A DNA stretch of 64,000 nucleotides from Branchiostoma floridae. Taxonomy: Eukaryota > Chordata > Leptocardii > Amphioxiformes > Branchiostomatidae. Made by a program: the position numbers and the translations under genes. This document shows positions 1 to 9,699 of this stretch, in pieces. Each line of letters opens with the position of its first letter. The first letter of the stretch is position 1. The stretch is from assembly GCF_000003815.2 (NCBI RefSeq), contig NW_023365779.1:239574-303573 (forward strand), read 5' to 3'. Under the pieces are notes generated by a model. That model did no database searches and was not told where the DNA came from. It was given only the letters and a program-made list of their open reading frames with translations.

Positions 1-580
1 TTTATTTTGGACTTCGTGTTCTGGACATGCTGTGGTCATGATTTTTGGGTGGTAGATAGCCCTTGAAACAGAGAGTAAGTGCTGTGAGTTTGGACCCCCT
101 AGCGGCTTTTTGGGAACTGCAGGCACCGATTTCCGTTCAAACTTTGGACGAGGATAACTTGAGAACGTGTAAACAGATCATCAGGATTTTCGGTATGTAG
201 ATAGAATGAGTGATGACTTATACAATGTAATACTAATTATGCAAATCTGTAGCTTATTTGCATAATTAATGAGGAAAGTTCATAAATCCATGCCAACAGC
301 ATATAACTCAAGAAGCTGTGTATGGATTTTCATGATATTTAGTATTTAAGTAGCGGCTGCGGAAAGGAAGGTTGTGTTCGAAAATAGTTGACGTAGCATT
401 TTCCGTTAGGACGGTAGCGGGCCGAGTGTGTGCGTCCTTTTGTTTGTGGAATGCATAACTCGAGAAGCCTTGAAAAAATCCTGATGATATTTGGTAGGTG
501 GGTAGGGGTCAGGAAAACGAAGATAAATTATGATAGTGGGCCCCCTAGCGGCTTCCTAAGGTACTGCAGCAAAACTTATT
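1..580. repeat. Degenerate ~150-bp tandem repeat, window start
   Basis: About four diverged units start near 15, 155, 299 and 451. Each has a segment like ataactcgagaagc, then tttcatgatatttggtatg, and some end in ccccctagcggct (two clear copies near 99 and 541). Units are only moderately alike, so the array is old. It begins before the window. I see no coding potential; it could be the non-coding part of a transposon. Confidence 0.6.
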
Positions 581-854
581 AACAGAAATAAACTGTGCTC
601 TATATATCTCATTTTGACCTATATCTATGGACACAGCTGTTATACAGATGGTTTGCTGGAGGACGCCCTTACACTGGGGACAAAGTCTAAATTGACAAGC
701 ATGAAATTCTGATTGACCAGGGATGCTACCAGGTCATCTGTCAGGTCACAGTCTGGTTTTGGTAATGTTTGTGTGTTTGTGAGGAACAATAAGACCTTGA
801 AGTCTTAAATAAAGGCATGATTATTTGGCGAAGAGATGGGTTCGTTGAACTCTA

Positions 855-962
855 GTTGTTAATTGAGTTCATAGCAGGCTATTTAGTACAGTTGTTGATT
901 GAGTTTATAGCAGGCTATTTAGTACAGTTGTTGATTGAGTTTGTAGCAGGCTATTTAGGTTT
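855..962. repeat. 36-bp tandem repeat, three copies
   Basis: Three adjacent 36-bp units share the core gagtttatagcaggctattt, with only a few substitutions between copies. It is a short young minisatellite with no open frame of interest. Confidence 0.9.
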
Positions 963-1524
963 AAATTTTGCTCCCCTTTAAAGAAGCCAAGAGAACCTGA
1001 CCCCAGTGACCTCCCATATCAGGCCAGACAAACTGACTACGGAAGACGGCGAACCTTTCACGGGGATCTGACTTTAAATTACTTCCTGTCTAGAACCTTT
1101 CTTCAGGCGTCTTGGGGAGTCTTAAAACTGGTTTGTATTCTTAAGACATTTCTCAGTCTTGAGGTGCAAGAACTGTCAATACTTCTGTGCAAGACAGACA
1201 TCATCTTAAGCTAGGCCAAGTGAATGTCTAGATTTAGAGATGTTACAATGTGCAAATCATGTAAGAGCGCAAGATAAAAAGTGAGGTTTGGGAGAAAAAT
1301 TTGAGTATGACAGTCACTATATTCAGACTCCCTGAAAGAAGAATGATGTCCTTGCTCAAACTGTACTTTGTGTTACCATTAAAAAAACATTAGACTAAGT
1401 ATAGATTTTTACCTTAACATTTTCTTAAACTAGTGCATGTCTTAAAATCTCTCAGGCTTTGACTTTATTCAGATTGCAACTGAGACAATATAATATGGAC
1501 ACTAGGCTAACTGATATTGGGACC
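963..1524. other. Unassigned intergenic sequence
   Basis: Unique-looking sequence. I see no convincing exon, RNA gene or transposon end. The motif cttaag or ttaagac recurs several times, which may be the trace of a very old tandem repeat. Confidence 0.4.
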
Positions 1525-1525
1525 A

Positions 1526-1599
<74 letters not shown>

Positions 1600-1606
1600 C
1601 ATACAC
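1525..1606. repeat. (AT)n microsatellite
   Basis: About 80 bp of almost pure AT dinucleotide with single GT and AC interruptions. The Tyr/Ile-rich open frames across it are by-products of the repeat. Confidence 0.97.
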
Positions 1607-1687
1607 AGTACCAAAATGAAGAAATAAAAAATCTGAAATGAAATCTCTATCATAACAAATTGAATTGGTATGGCCTCTGCAGCCAAG

Positions 1688-1836
1688 TCCAGAAAACAAG
1701 CTCTAAATGGATTAACCCAATGACCTGTGTGCCTGTCTGCTTGCCTGTCTACAACTTTGGAACAGAGCCAATCTAAATGGATTAACCCCAATGATCTGTG
1801 TGCCTGTAGCCTGTCTGCTTGCCTGTATCTGTATCT
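1688..1836. repeat. 74-78-bp minisatellite, first segment
   Basis: Two units of the minisatellite that resumes at about 2203, recognised by ctaaatggattaaccccaat and the gcctgtctg tail. The last unit runs into a short (TGTATC)n stretch where unrelated sequence interrupts the array. Confidence 0.85.
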
Positions 1837-2202
1837 GTATCTATAATACCCGTATAACCCCCGTTCGGCCTAACACACCAGCTTTGCAGGCACGCGGCGC
1901 GGCAGCAGCTGGTTATATTACACTGAACGACTCGTTACCCCTAACTTTTGCACATCTATCTGCAAGCGTTCTTTAAAACTACCGAGAGAAGATGGTAACT
2001 AGGTTGGTAACTCTGGTATTTGAAGGCATGACTGTTTCTTGTTCATTTTTGAGCTGGTATTAGATACTTATCCGTTGGTACGTCCACCAGTTTATTGGTC
2101 ATTTTGTACATCATGGAAAGTCTGGACATTTTCCTTCTGTCTTCAAGTGACATCCACTGCAAATCTGTTTTCATTTTGGTAACACTAGAATCCCTGTTAT
2201 AG
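1837..2202. mobile_element. Possible insertion splitting a minisatellite
   Basis: About 365 bp of non-repetitive sequence with a CpG-rich patch near 1890-1915 separates two segments of one minisatellite, so it was either inserted or bypassed by array growth. I cannot read terminal inverted repeats or a clear target-site duplication, so the class is unknown; a truncated retroelement is possible. Confidence 0.35.
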
Positions 2203-2838
2203 TTGCCTGTCTACAACATGGAACAGAGCCAATCTAAATGGATTAACCCCAATGACCTGTGTGCCTGTAGCCTGCCTGTCTGCCTACAACATTGGAACAG
2301 AGCCAATCTAAATGGATTAACCCCAATGACCTGTGTGCCTGTGGCCTGTCTGCTTGCCTGTCTACAACATTGGAACAGAGCCAATCTAAATGGATTAACC
2401 CCTAATGACCTGTGTGCCTGTGGCCTGTCTGCTTGCCTGTCTACAACATTGGAGCAGGGCCAATCTAAATGGATTAACCCCAATGACCTGTGTGCCTGTA
2501 GCCTGCCTGTCTGCCTACAACGTTGGAACAGAGCCAAACTAAATGGATTAACCCCAATGACCTGTGTGCCTGTAGCCTGCCTGTCTGCCTACAACATTGG
2601 AACAGAGCCAAACTAAATGGATTAACCCCAATGACCTGTGTGCCTGTAGCCTGTCTGCCTGCCTACAACATTGGAACAGAGCCAATCTAAATGGATTAAC
2701 CCCAATGACCTGTGTGCCTGTTGCCTGTCTGCCCGCCTGCCTACAACTTTGGAACAGAGCCAATCTAAATGGATTAACCCCAATGATCTGTGTGCCTGTA
2801 GCCTGTCTGTCTACAACTTTGGAACAGAGCCAACCTGC
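2203..2838. repeat. 74-78-bp minisatellite with nested tetranucleotide
   Basis: Nine units starting at gaacagagcc near 2221, 2295, 2373, 2452, 2526, 2600, 2674, 2752 and 2822. Unit lengths are 70, 74, 78 or 79 bp, differing mainly in steps of four because a (TGCC/TGTC)n tract in each unit gains or loses one tetramer. Frames stay open for over 130 codons on both strands, but this comes from the repeat and not from a gene. Confidence 0.93.
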
Positions 2839-2860
2839 TGACTTCCAATTCTCCAAGTAT

Positions 2861-3040
2861 GCAGACACACACCAGGACAAACAAACATACCAAACTGTTA
2901 CAGTACCTCCATTAAACTAGAGGTAAAAAATCAGGACTACAGATATGCACTACTGCTGCAGACACACACCAGGACAAACAAACATTCCAAACTGGTACAA
3001 TACCTCCGTTAAACTGGAGGTAAAAAACAGAAGCTACAAA
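2861..3040. repeat. 96-bp tandem duplication
   Basis: Two copies, starting at 2861 and 2957, share gcagacacacaccaggacaa and a following tract with ttaaactrgaggtaaaaaa. It directly follows the previous minisatellite. Confidence 0.85.
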
Positions 3041-3240
3041 GGCCTGCTAATGCACTACCGCAGCAGCCAAGCCTGTCCCACTTCCGGTTCAAGGACTCCA
3101 ATAACACAGCTAATTTCCCCCCTGGAAGTGCCCATTTTTCACCGGGCGCCCACGCAGCTCTCTAAGTACAGAATCACTCTGCAGGCTCATTTGGGCTGGG
3201 CCAGGGGCCAGAGGATAGACGGACTAACAGAGTGACCTCA

Positions 3241-3894
3241 CAGCTACTCTGTTGTCCCAAAGTCCTGTCAATCATAGATATTCTGTTGTCCCATAGTCCT
3301 GTCAATCATAGATATTCTGTTGTCCCATAGTCCTGTCAATCATAGCTATTCTGTAGTCCCAATGTCCTGTCCATCACAGCTACTCTGTTGTCCCACAGTC
3401 CTGTCAATCACAGCTACTCCGTTGTCCCATAGTCCTGTCAATCACAGCTACTCCGTTGTCCCATAGTCCTGTCAATCATAGCTATTCTGTTGTCCCATAG
3501 TCCTGTCAATCATAGCTATTCTGTTGTCCCACAGTCCTGTCAATCACAGCTATCCTGTTGTCCCAAAGTCCTGTCAATCATAGCTCTTCTGTTGTCCCAT
3601 GGTCCTGTCAATCACAGCTACTCTGTTGTCCCATAGCCCTGTCAATCATCACAGCTATTCTGTTGTCCCACAGTCCTGTCAATCATAGCTACTCTGTTGT
3701 CCCACAGTCCTGTCAATCATAGCTACTCTGTTGTCCCACAGTCCTGTCAATCATAGCTACTCTGTTGTCCCACAGTCCCAGCTGTCAATCACAGCTATTC
3801 TGTTGTCCCACAGTCCTGTCAATCACAGCTATTCTGTTGTCCCAATGTCCTGTCAATCACAACTACTCTGTTGTCTTAAAGTCCTGTCAATCAT
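3241..3894. repeat. 34-bp minisatellite, ~19 copies
   Basis: Homogeneous 34-bp unit with core ctgttgtcccatagtcctgt followed by caatcatagctatt. Variants alternate catag, cacag and caaag. Small insertions occur near 3645 and 3777. The short open frames are repeat by-products. Confidence 0.95.
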
Positions 3895-4744
3895 ATGCAT
3901 TTCCATGGAGATCTGAAAGGCTTTCTTCTCTCTGCAAGCTCCATTTTAGAGCACCCTTACTTGCAGTCTATAATCATCTTTTTCGTATGACGCATAACAA
4001 AGAAATTCAGCTAAGTTCCCTATAACTGTTTAAGGCCCAACTGCATTGATTATCATTGGATGACATTTGGAAGTTCAAAATTTTGTCCTTGTTTTCAACC
4101 AGTATGTACCTGTCACAGCTCTGCAAAATCAGTATCAAAAAAATTATGCTTTAAATCACACAACAAAACTAGACATTGCAAAATGGACACCAACGTTATT
4201 GAGTGATGATTTCATAATGATTGCAACTTTTTAGGAGCAAAACTTTTTTTTTCTTCTTCTTCCATTCCCTCTCATCAGCTTTATGGTTCCAAGACATGTC
4301 ATCGATATAATTAAATAGACATTCCCTATTTAAATAATGCTATTCTAGTGTCATGGGATTCTACAAAATCATGGTCTGTTGTGACCTGCAATGACCCAGA
4401 AATAAAGAAGGCGGGAGAAATGTCACCCCTGTTGGTGGGTTGTTGTCAGTGTTATTTCTATTTGAAATTTTCAATCTTGATTTCGTGTTGTCTGGCGTTT
4501 TCCTCCGACCCTTGTATTCCTATTGTTTGCCTTCGTGGGTGACAGACGACCGAACTTCCAAAACTGCGCAATAAAAACAAGATTTTATGTTCCGGAGAAA
4601 AATCAAGAATCCCCGCCACAGTGCAGAGCCGTCTGGCATGTCATGTTTTGGGTTTTATCGGATGAGCATGAGGTGATTTGTGCTGGCAAAACGTGCTCTA
4701 AAAGTTAGCCTGATGTTCTAGTAACCCATATACAGAACAAAATC
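3895..4744. other. Unassigned sequence
   Basis: Mostly unique AT-rich sequence with a short T-run near 4245. I see no supported exon, splice structure, RNA gene or transposon ends. It leads into the GC-rich island that follows. Confidence 0.4.
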
Positions 4745-5410
4745 CTCTCTGTGTGAACCCCCGGCCCCGTAGCCGACTCCCACCGCCGCCCCGGCCGCCG
4801 TCTTCCCGAGTGTGAAACTTTGTCTGCCCCGCGCGTGCTGGGTTATCTCGGTTCACATGGCAAGGTCGGAAAAGTTCTAAACAAGCTGCATATGAGTATA
4901 TGTTTGCATTTCTATCTACTTCACACCTGACTGCTCAGACCTGTTCTGGATTAGCTCAGCAAACCCGGCTTCAGGTTTGAATAGCGCGGTAAATTTTCCA
5001 CTTACCCGAACTGCGCCGTGTTATGTCGTCATTTTCGTCGCACACCTACAAAGTTTTCTTCTTTTCTCGGACATTCTGGCAATTCACGTACATCTGGACG
5101 TAATCCTCAGGTACTGCTATAGCCATAATCAACAGAACAGTTTATAATGATGAAACCTGTCCGTTTTGGCGAGAAAATATCGGCGAGAAAAGCGACGAAT
5201 AAACTTTTGTTGACAGTCTTTGTCGTCTGCAAAATCAAAATGGCGGACCTGGACCAGCCAGCTGTGACGTCACTTCCTTTCCCGCCACACATTGAAAGTT
5301 ACGCAATGCCGACGGGTTTAGAAGAAAGTTTGTTTCCACGTGTCCGGACAGACAAAGACGCAAGGCACAGTTTCAGAATAAACTCACACACGCGAGAGGG
5401 CTAATTTACT
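4745..5410. promoter_or_regulatory. CpG/GC-rich promoter candidate
   Basis: This is the one clear GC/CpG-rich island in the window. It starts with a GC-rich block at 4755-4845. At 5237-5286, within 50 bp, lie aaaatggcgg (YY1-like, 5237-5246), TGACGTCA (CRE, 5265-5272), acttcct (ETS, reverse orientation, 5272-5278) and TTTCCCGCC (E2F-like, 5278-5286). A second E2F-like ttttggcgag lies near 5164. This combination is typical of TATA-less housekeeping promoters, often bidirectional. The direction and the target gene cannot be read from the window. Confidence 0.55.
5240..5404 (+). CDS. Possible first coding exon, unrecognised
   Basis: An ATG at 5240 lies in the YY1-like site aaaatggcgg, an arrangement common in genes with YY1 sites at the start codon. 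The frame reads MADLDQPAVTSLPFPPH and continues to a stop at 5402-5404. It is open further upstream to 5147. I recognise no domain, and the frame may be chance in a GC-rich island. No splice donor is compelling. Confidence 0.15.
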   Translation: MADLDQPAVTSLPFPPHIESYAMPTGLEESLFPRVRTDKDARHSFRINSHTREG

Positions 5411-5886
5411 TCAGAAACTGGTGACACGAATTTGCGAAATAAAGAAGTTTTCGGAAATTCCAAAGGTTAACATTTTAAGTTTTTAAATTTCTGTGACATA
5501 TTCTGACAAAAAAACTAACGTTAGACACGTCGTTGCTAGATTTCTGCTTGTAACGTTACTGGCGATATAAACTCGCAAATTACTAGCATTGACTTTGTTT
5601 GCCTAGAAAAAAAATAGATATCAAATGATAAAACGCATTATGGGCAGGAGACCTTGCTAAATAAGGCAAGAAGTCGGCGTGTAAATTTGCAAATAAGTTC
5701 TTGAAACTCTGAAAGCATTAACACCGAATTTCTGCGAAGTTAATACGCATTCTTAGTTGATTTCAAGTAGACAACGTCCCTTGGCAAAATGCCATGAATT
5801 TCTGTCGATACAGGCAATATCTTTGAGCATTGCCGATGTCACAACTTTACGCCATAACTCAAGTCTATATGCGGCGATAGGAACTC
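5411..5886. other. Unassigned sequence downstream of the island
   Basis: AT-rich, with a few taacgtta-like motifs. I see no exon, repeat or transposon boundary that I can defend. Confidence 0.35.
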
Positions 5887-6262
5887 TTGTTGTTTCAGTT
5901 CACGTTTTGCTTGTGAAATGTCGATGTGTGGTGCTTTGTTGTTTCAGTTCGTGTTTTGCCTGTGAAATGTCGATGTGTGGTGTTTTGTTGTTTCAGTTCA
6001 CGTTTTGCCTGTGAAATGTCGATGTGTGGTGTTTTGTTGTTTCAGTTCACGTTTTGCTTGTGAAATGTCGATGTGTGGTTTGTTGTTTCAGTTCACGTTT
6101 TTCTTGTGAAATGTCGATGTGTGGTGTTTTGTTGTTTCAGTTCACGTTTTGCTTGTGAAATGTCGATGTGTGGTTTGTTGTTTCAGTTCACGTTTTTCTT
6201 GTGAAATGTCGATGTGTGGTGTTTTGTTGTTCCAGTGCACGTTTTGCTAGTGAAATGTCGAT
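5887..6262. repeat. 49/46-bp minisatellite, eight copies
   Basis: Units are marked by gaaatgtcgatgtg near 5914-6263. Spacings are 49, 49, 49, 46, 49, 46 and 49 bp; the 46-bp units have ggtttgttg where the others have a longer ggtgttttgttg. Each unit has tttgttgtttcag, which resembles a 3' splice site. Confidence 0.93.
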
Positions 6263-7140
6263 GTGAATCAATACTACAAACAACAGAAGAAGCTGCCCAT
6301 AAATACTGAGTACATCACGGACGGGCCAAGTTTATTGCTATCCAGGCATATATGTACCAATATCAGGTATCACGGCCCAATATCAGGTTTCACGTGTCCA
6401 AAAGGAAATAGTGCTATTTCCAAGCAGATGTTCGGATCCGGGTGGTTTCGGACGTTTTTAAAGGTGTTTTAACGGGGTTTCTATTTTGTTGGGAATAGCT
6501 ATCTCTTTATTTGTTTAACGTACAACTTTGATTCCCGTTTAGGCCGCATCAAGTTATTTCATTGACCTTCGGACATTTTAAAGTAAAAATATATCAGGCG
6601 TACCAACTCAACATAATAGAGATAAAAGCAGAGGACAGAAAGGATAGCTTTCTTATTACTGCATTCACCCATAAAACTGAGTGCACCGATACACAAACCT
6701 GGTCTTCTGGCTTTGCTTTCATTTCATTTTTTCAGTTTGTTTGTTTGTTTATATAGTGAAGCATATTTTTGTTTAATTAAAGAACCAACAAATATAACAA
6801 CTGTGGCCTTTTGCCAAACAAACAAAAATCAGACGAAATCTGCCCCTTACCTTTTTTAAACCAACAATCGTGCCGTCAAGTAAAAGGTCATTAAAAACGA
6901 TCCATTCTCTTGTCTTATCAGCATTCTCAGCCCATAGGAACCATCTTAAAGGTTGTTTCTGGTCATAAGTGTGGGCGTGTATGACCTTGGATGCCTGTGA
7001 CCTTGGGGAGCGGATCTGTAGTCAGAGCGGCTCCTTGTCTCCGCTGCGAGACCGTCCTTAAGTGCTGACCGTCTCCCAAGTGCCCGTCCTTGGATCTTAA
7101 GATGCTCCCGCTGCCCCGCGTGAAGTCCCTCCCTTCATCA
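6263..7140. other. Unassigned sequence
   Basis: Unique-looking AT-rich DNA with a short local duplication around atatcaggt at 6358-6392. I find no supported gene or element. Confidence 0.35.
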
Positions 7141-7159
7141 GGAAAAGCGCGCTCGCTCA

Positions 7160-7705
7160 GGCGGAAAATTCCTCCTGCAACCCGGTTGCCCCCAGGATGC
7201 ACTTGTGCACACACTAGGGCCATGTCAATACAGTACAGGGCGTGGGGTCAAAAATCATGTACAAAATTCCATGGTGAAAATTCCTCCTGCAACCCGGTTG
7301 CCCCCAGGATGCACCTGTGCACACACTAGGGCCATGTCAATACAGTACAGTTCGTTCGTTCGTTCGTCCCATAGCCTTTTAGCCACAGTAGAGTGTGTGG
7401 CGGCAAATTTAAAGAAAAAAATACCTCACCCAAACCAGGTATACACAGGTTTAATATTTGTGTACACACTCTGGCCATTTCTATACAGTACAGGCTGTGC
7501 GGGCAAACTCAGGCAAAAATAACCTTCTGCAACTCTGTTGTCCAAAGATACACTTGAGCACCCAGCCAGGCCATCTCAATACAGTTCAGTGTGTGCAAGC
7601 AAACTCCACAAAGAATACATACACTTGTACAGTACAAATAGTCAGGCCATTTCAACACAATTCAGTATGTGGTGGCAGAACTCAGGTGAAAAATACCGTC
7701 TCCCA
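7160..7705. repeat. ~110-bp tandem repeat, degenerate 3' side
   Basis: Two nearly identical units (about 7166-7240 and 7276-7350) share ttgcccccaggatgcac and gccatgtcaatacagtacag. They are followed by three or four strongly diverged units marked by ggccatytcaatacagt and gcaaactcagg. Identity falls from left to right, as in an array that grows at one edge. Confidence 0.75.
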
Positions 7706-7709
7706 CTTG

Positions 7710-8372
7710 CTGATAAGACCACCCGGTGTGCAGTGCCAACTCGGTTGCTCCTATAAAACACTCTATTTAACTAATTCCAATGGTGTATACTGGGACAGTT
7801 TCCATTATTCCTCAACTGGTTTCCGTAATTCCCAGGTATGCTCCAGAAAGACACCCAGTTCAACTCAGTTGCCCATGACCCATTGTATTTAACTAATCCC
7901 AATACTATAAAGGTTCCATTATTCTTGTGGGGCTTTCCATAATTCCCACGTATGCTCAAGAAAGACCACCCAGTGCACAGAGCCAACCCAGTTGTCAACC
8001 GAGTTGCTCCCATGAATTGCTCCATTAAACTAATTCCAATACTACAAAGGCTTTCATTATTCTTGTGGAGCTTTCCATAATTCCCAGGTATGCTCAAGAA
8101 AGACCACCCAGTGCACAGTGCCAACTCAGTTGCTCCATGGCCCGCTCCATTTAACTAATTCCAAAACTACAATGGTTTCCATTATTCATGCAGAGCTTTC
8201 CGTAATTCCAAGATATGCCCAAGAAAAGCCACCCAGTGCACAGTGCCAACCCACTTGTCAACCGAGTTGCTCCCATGAACCACCCCATTTAGCTAATTCC
8301 CAGACCTGCATGCTGTGCAAGTTTCCGTAATTCCCTTAAAGGTTTCCATAATTCCCAGGGACGCTACAGAAT
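7710..8372. repeat. ~130-bp degenerate tandem repeat, five units
   Basis: Five units recur with agaccacccagtgcacagtg, a gttgctcccatg block, taactaattccaa and gctttccataattcccagg. They start near 7717, 7850, 7965, 8100 and 8225. Units differ by substitutions and by an insertion containing ttgtcaaccgag. Confidence 0.85.
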
Positions 8373-8588
8373 TCCTGATGCCCCGTCCCCCGCACTGATC
8401 CGTGGAATCGGAGCTTTAGGGCTGAAGTGGCGGGATATTTGGCTCTCCCCTCACTTGCCTAAGACAAGGGTGGGCTCTTGTGAGGTCATTTTTTGTTTTC
8501 CTTTGCTAGTCCCCTGAGTGTCGAGTTGAGCCAGGTTTGACTGGATCTGTATTCTGCACACAGCTACCAGGCCACGGGACTTACCTGT
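8373..8588. other. Unassigned spacer between arrays
   Basis: Short non-repetitive spacer before the hexamer array. Nothing identifiable. Confidence 0.4.
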
Positions 8589-8875
8589 ACCAATGACCTG
8601 TATCTGTACCTGTACCAATGCCTGTACCTGTACCTGTACCAATGCCTGTACCTGTACCTGTACCTGTACCAATGCCTGTACCTGTACCTGTACCTGTACC
8701 AATGCCTGTGCCTGTACCAATGCCTGTACCTGTACCTGTACCTGTACCAATGCCTGTACCTGTACCTGTACCAATGCCTGTACCTGTACCTGTACCTGTA
8801 CCAATGCCTGTACCTGTACCTGTACCTGTACCTGTACCAATGCCTGTACCTGTACCAATGTCTGTACCTGTACCT
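8589..8875. repeat. (CCTGTA)n hexamer array with CCAATG interruptions
   Basis: About 285 bp of CCTGTA hexamers, with CCAATG replacing a hexamer at irregular intervals of two to six units. Because the unit is 6 bp and lacks stops, most frames stay open (for example Val-Gln, Tyr-Arg and Thr-Gly dipeptides on the minus strand). None is evidence of a protein. A decayed outlier lies near 8970-9010. Confidence 0.95.
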
Positions 8876-8889
8876 CTTATATTTATCAC

Positions 8890-9420
8890 TAATCATTCTT
8901 CTGTGATTGCACAAACCGCCCATGCTGCCACCTGGCCACAGTATTTAAGAGCGATGAAGCTCCACCTAAACGCTGTACCTGTACCAGTACCAAAACCAGT
9001 ACCAGTGTACCTGTACTTGTTATGTTTAGGTACCAAATACTAATCAGTATTCTGTGTATGTCTGTGTATGTATGGTACCACTAGTCCACCACCCGTCCAC
9101 AGTATTTAAGTGCATCGAGTGACTCGCCCCACAGCCGACCGCCCCTGCCGATGAGGAATCGATGCGCATCACATTCCTCCGTCGCCATGACAATTTATCA
9201 GCCGGCACTTACAGGAAATCCATTGGCCTTGGGTACCGGCCACGCTCCACCAACCGGCGGTCTCATGAGCATGGAGCCGGCAAACTGATTGTTCACGGCT
9301 TACTGCGCCGCGCTTCACGAATACAAAACACTGGATCAATCAATGCAGGGATTCACCCCTGAAATCTGCATTTTATTCCCAACCGAGCTAAGTACAGGTC
9401 ATAACAAGGATAAAAATACA
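8890..9420. repeat. Decayed tandem units leading into the ~190-bp array
   Basis: Two copies of ccacagtatttaag lie at about 8936 and 9098. Near 9315 a stretch like cgaatacaaaacactggatc matches the core of the ~190-bp array further on. This probably represents its most diverged edge. Confidence 0.4.
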
Positions 9421-9504
9421 TGTAGAAGTGTTGTAAACCTAGTACAGTTTGGATGTTTGGCTTCTTCTCGCTTCTTGGTAATGGTTGAAAAGTAGAGTTG
9501 TATG

Positions 9505-9605
9505 ATTGAAGCAATAGTCTGCTTCACTGAGGAAAGATAGTGGATACTGTCTGAAATGTCTGACCATTTTCAAAATCATATCCAGTTGCTTGAGTAACTG
9601 TTTTA
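9505..9605 (+). ncRNA. Hammerhead-like two-hairpin module, copy 1
   Basis: CTGAGGA (9527-9533) is followed by a 7-bp stem (agatagt with actgtct) and GAAA. A second hairpin pairs gaaatg with catttt across tctgac. The same arrangement recurs near 16896 and 45040 with different but still paired stems. CTGANGA-stem-GAAA is the core order of hammerhead ribozymes, which occur in Penelope-like elements. Here one extra A follows the core, so activity is uncertain. It could instead be the end of a retroelement reading frame. Confidence 0.4.
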
Positions 9606-9699
9606 TGGCTTACAATAGTCCATTTGTCAAAATGCAAGACAAATATAAATTTTTAAGTACTGCTTACTTGGAATCTATGTTCTATAGAACTTAGGACAG

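Noticed and set aside
2203-2920. Open frames of 107-137 codons on both strands
   Set aside because: They follow the 74-78-bp minisatellite, change frame at each 4-bp length step, and have no domain or splice context.
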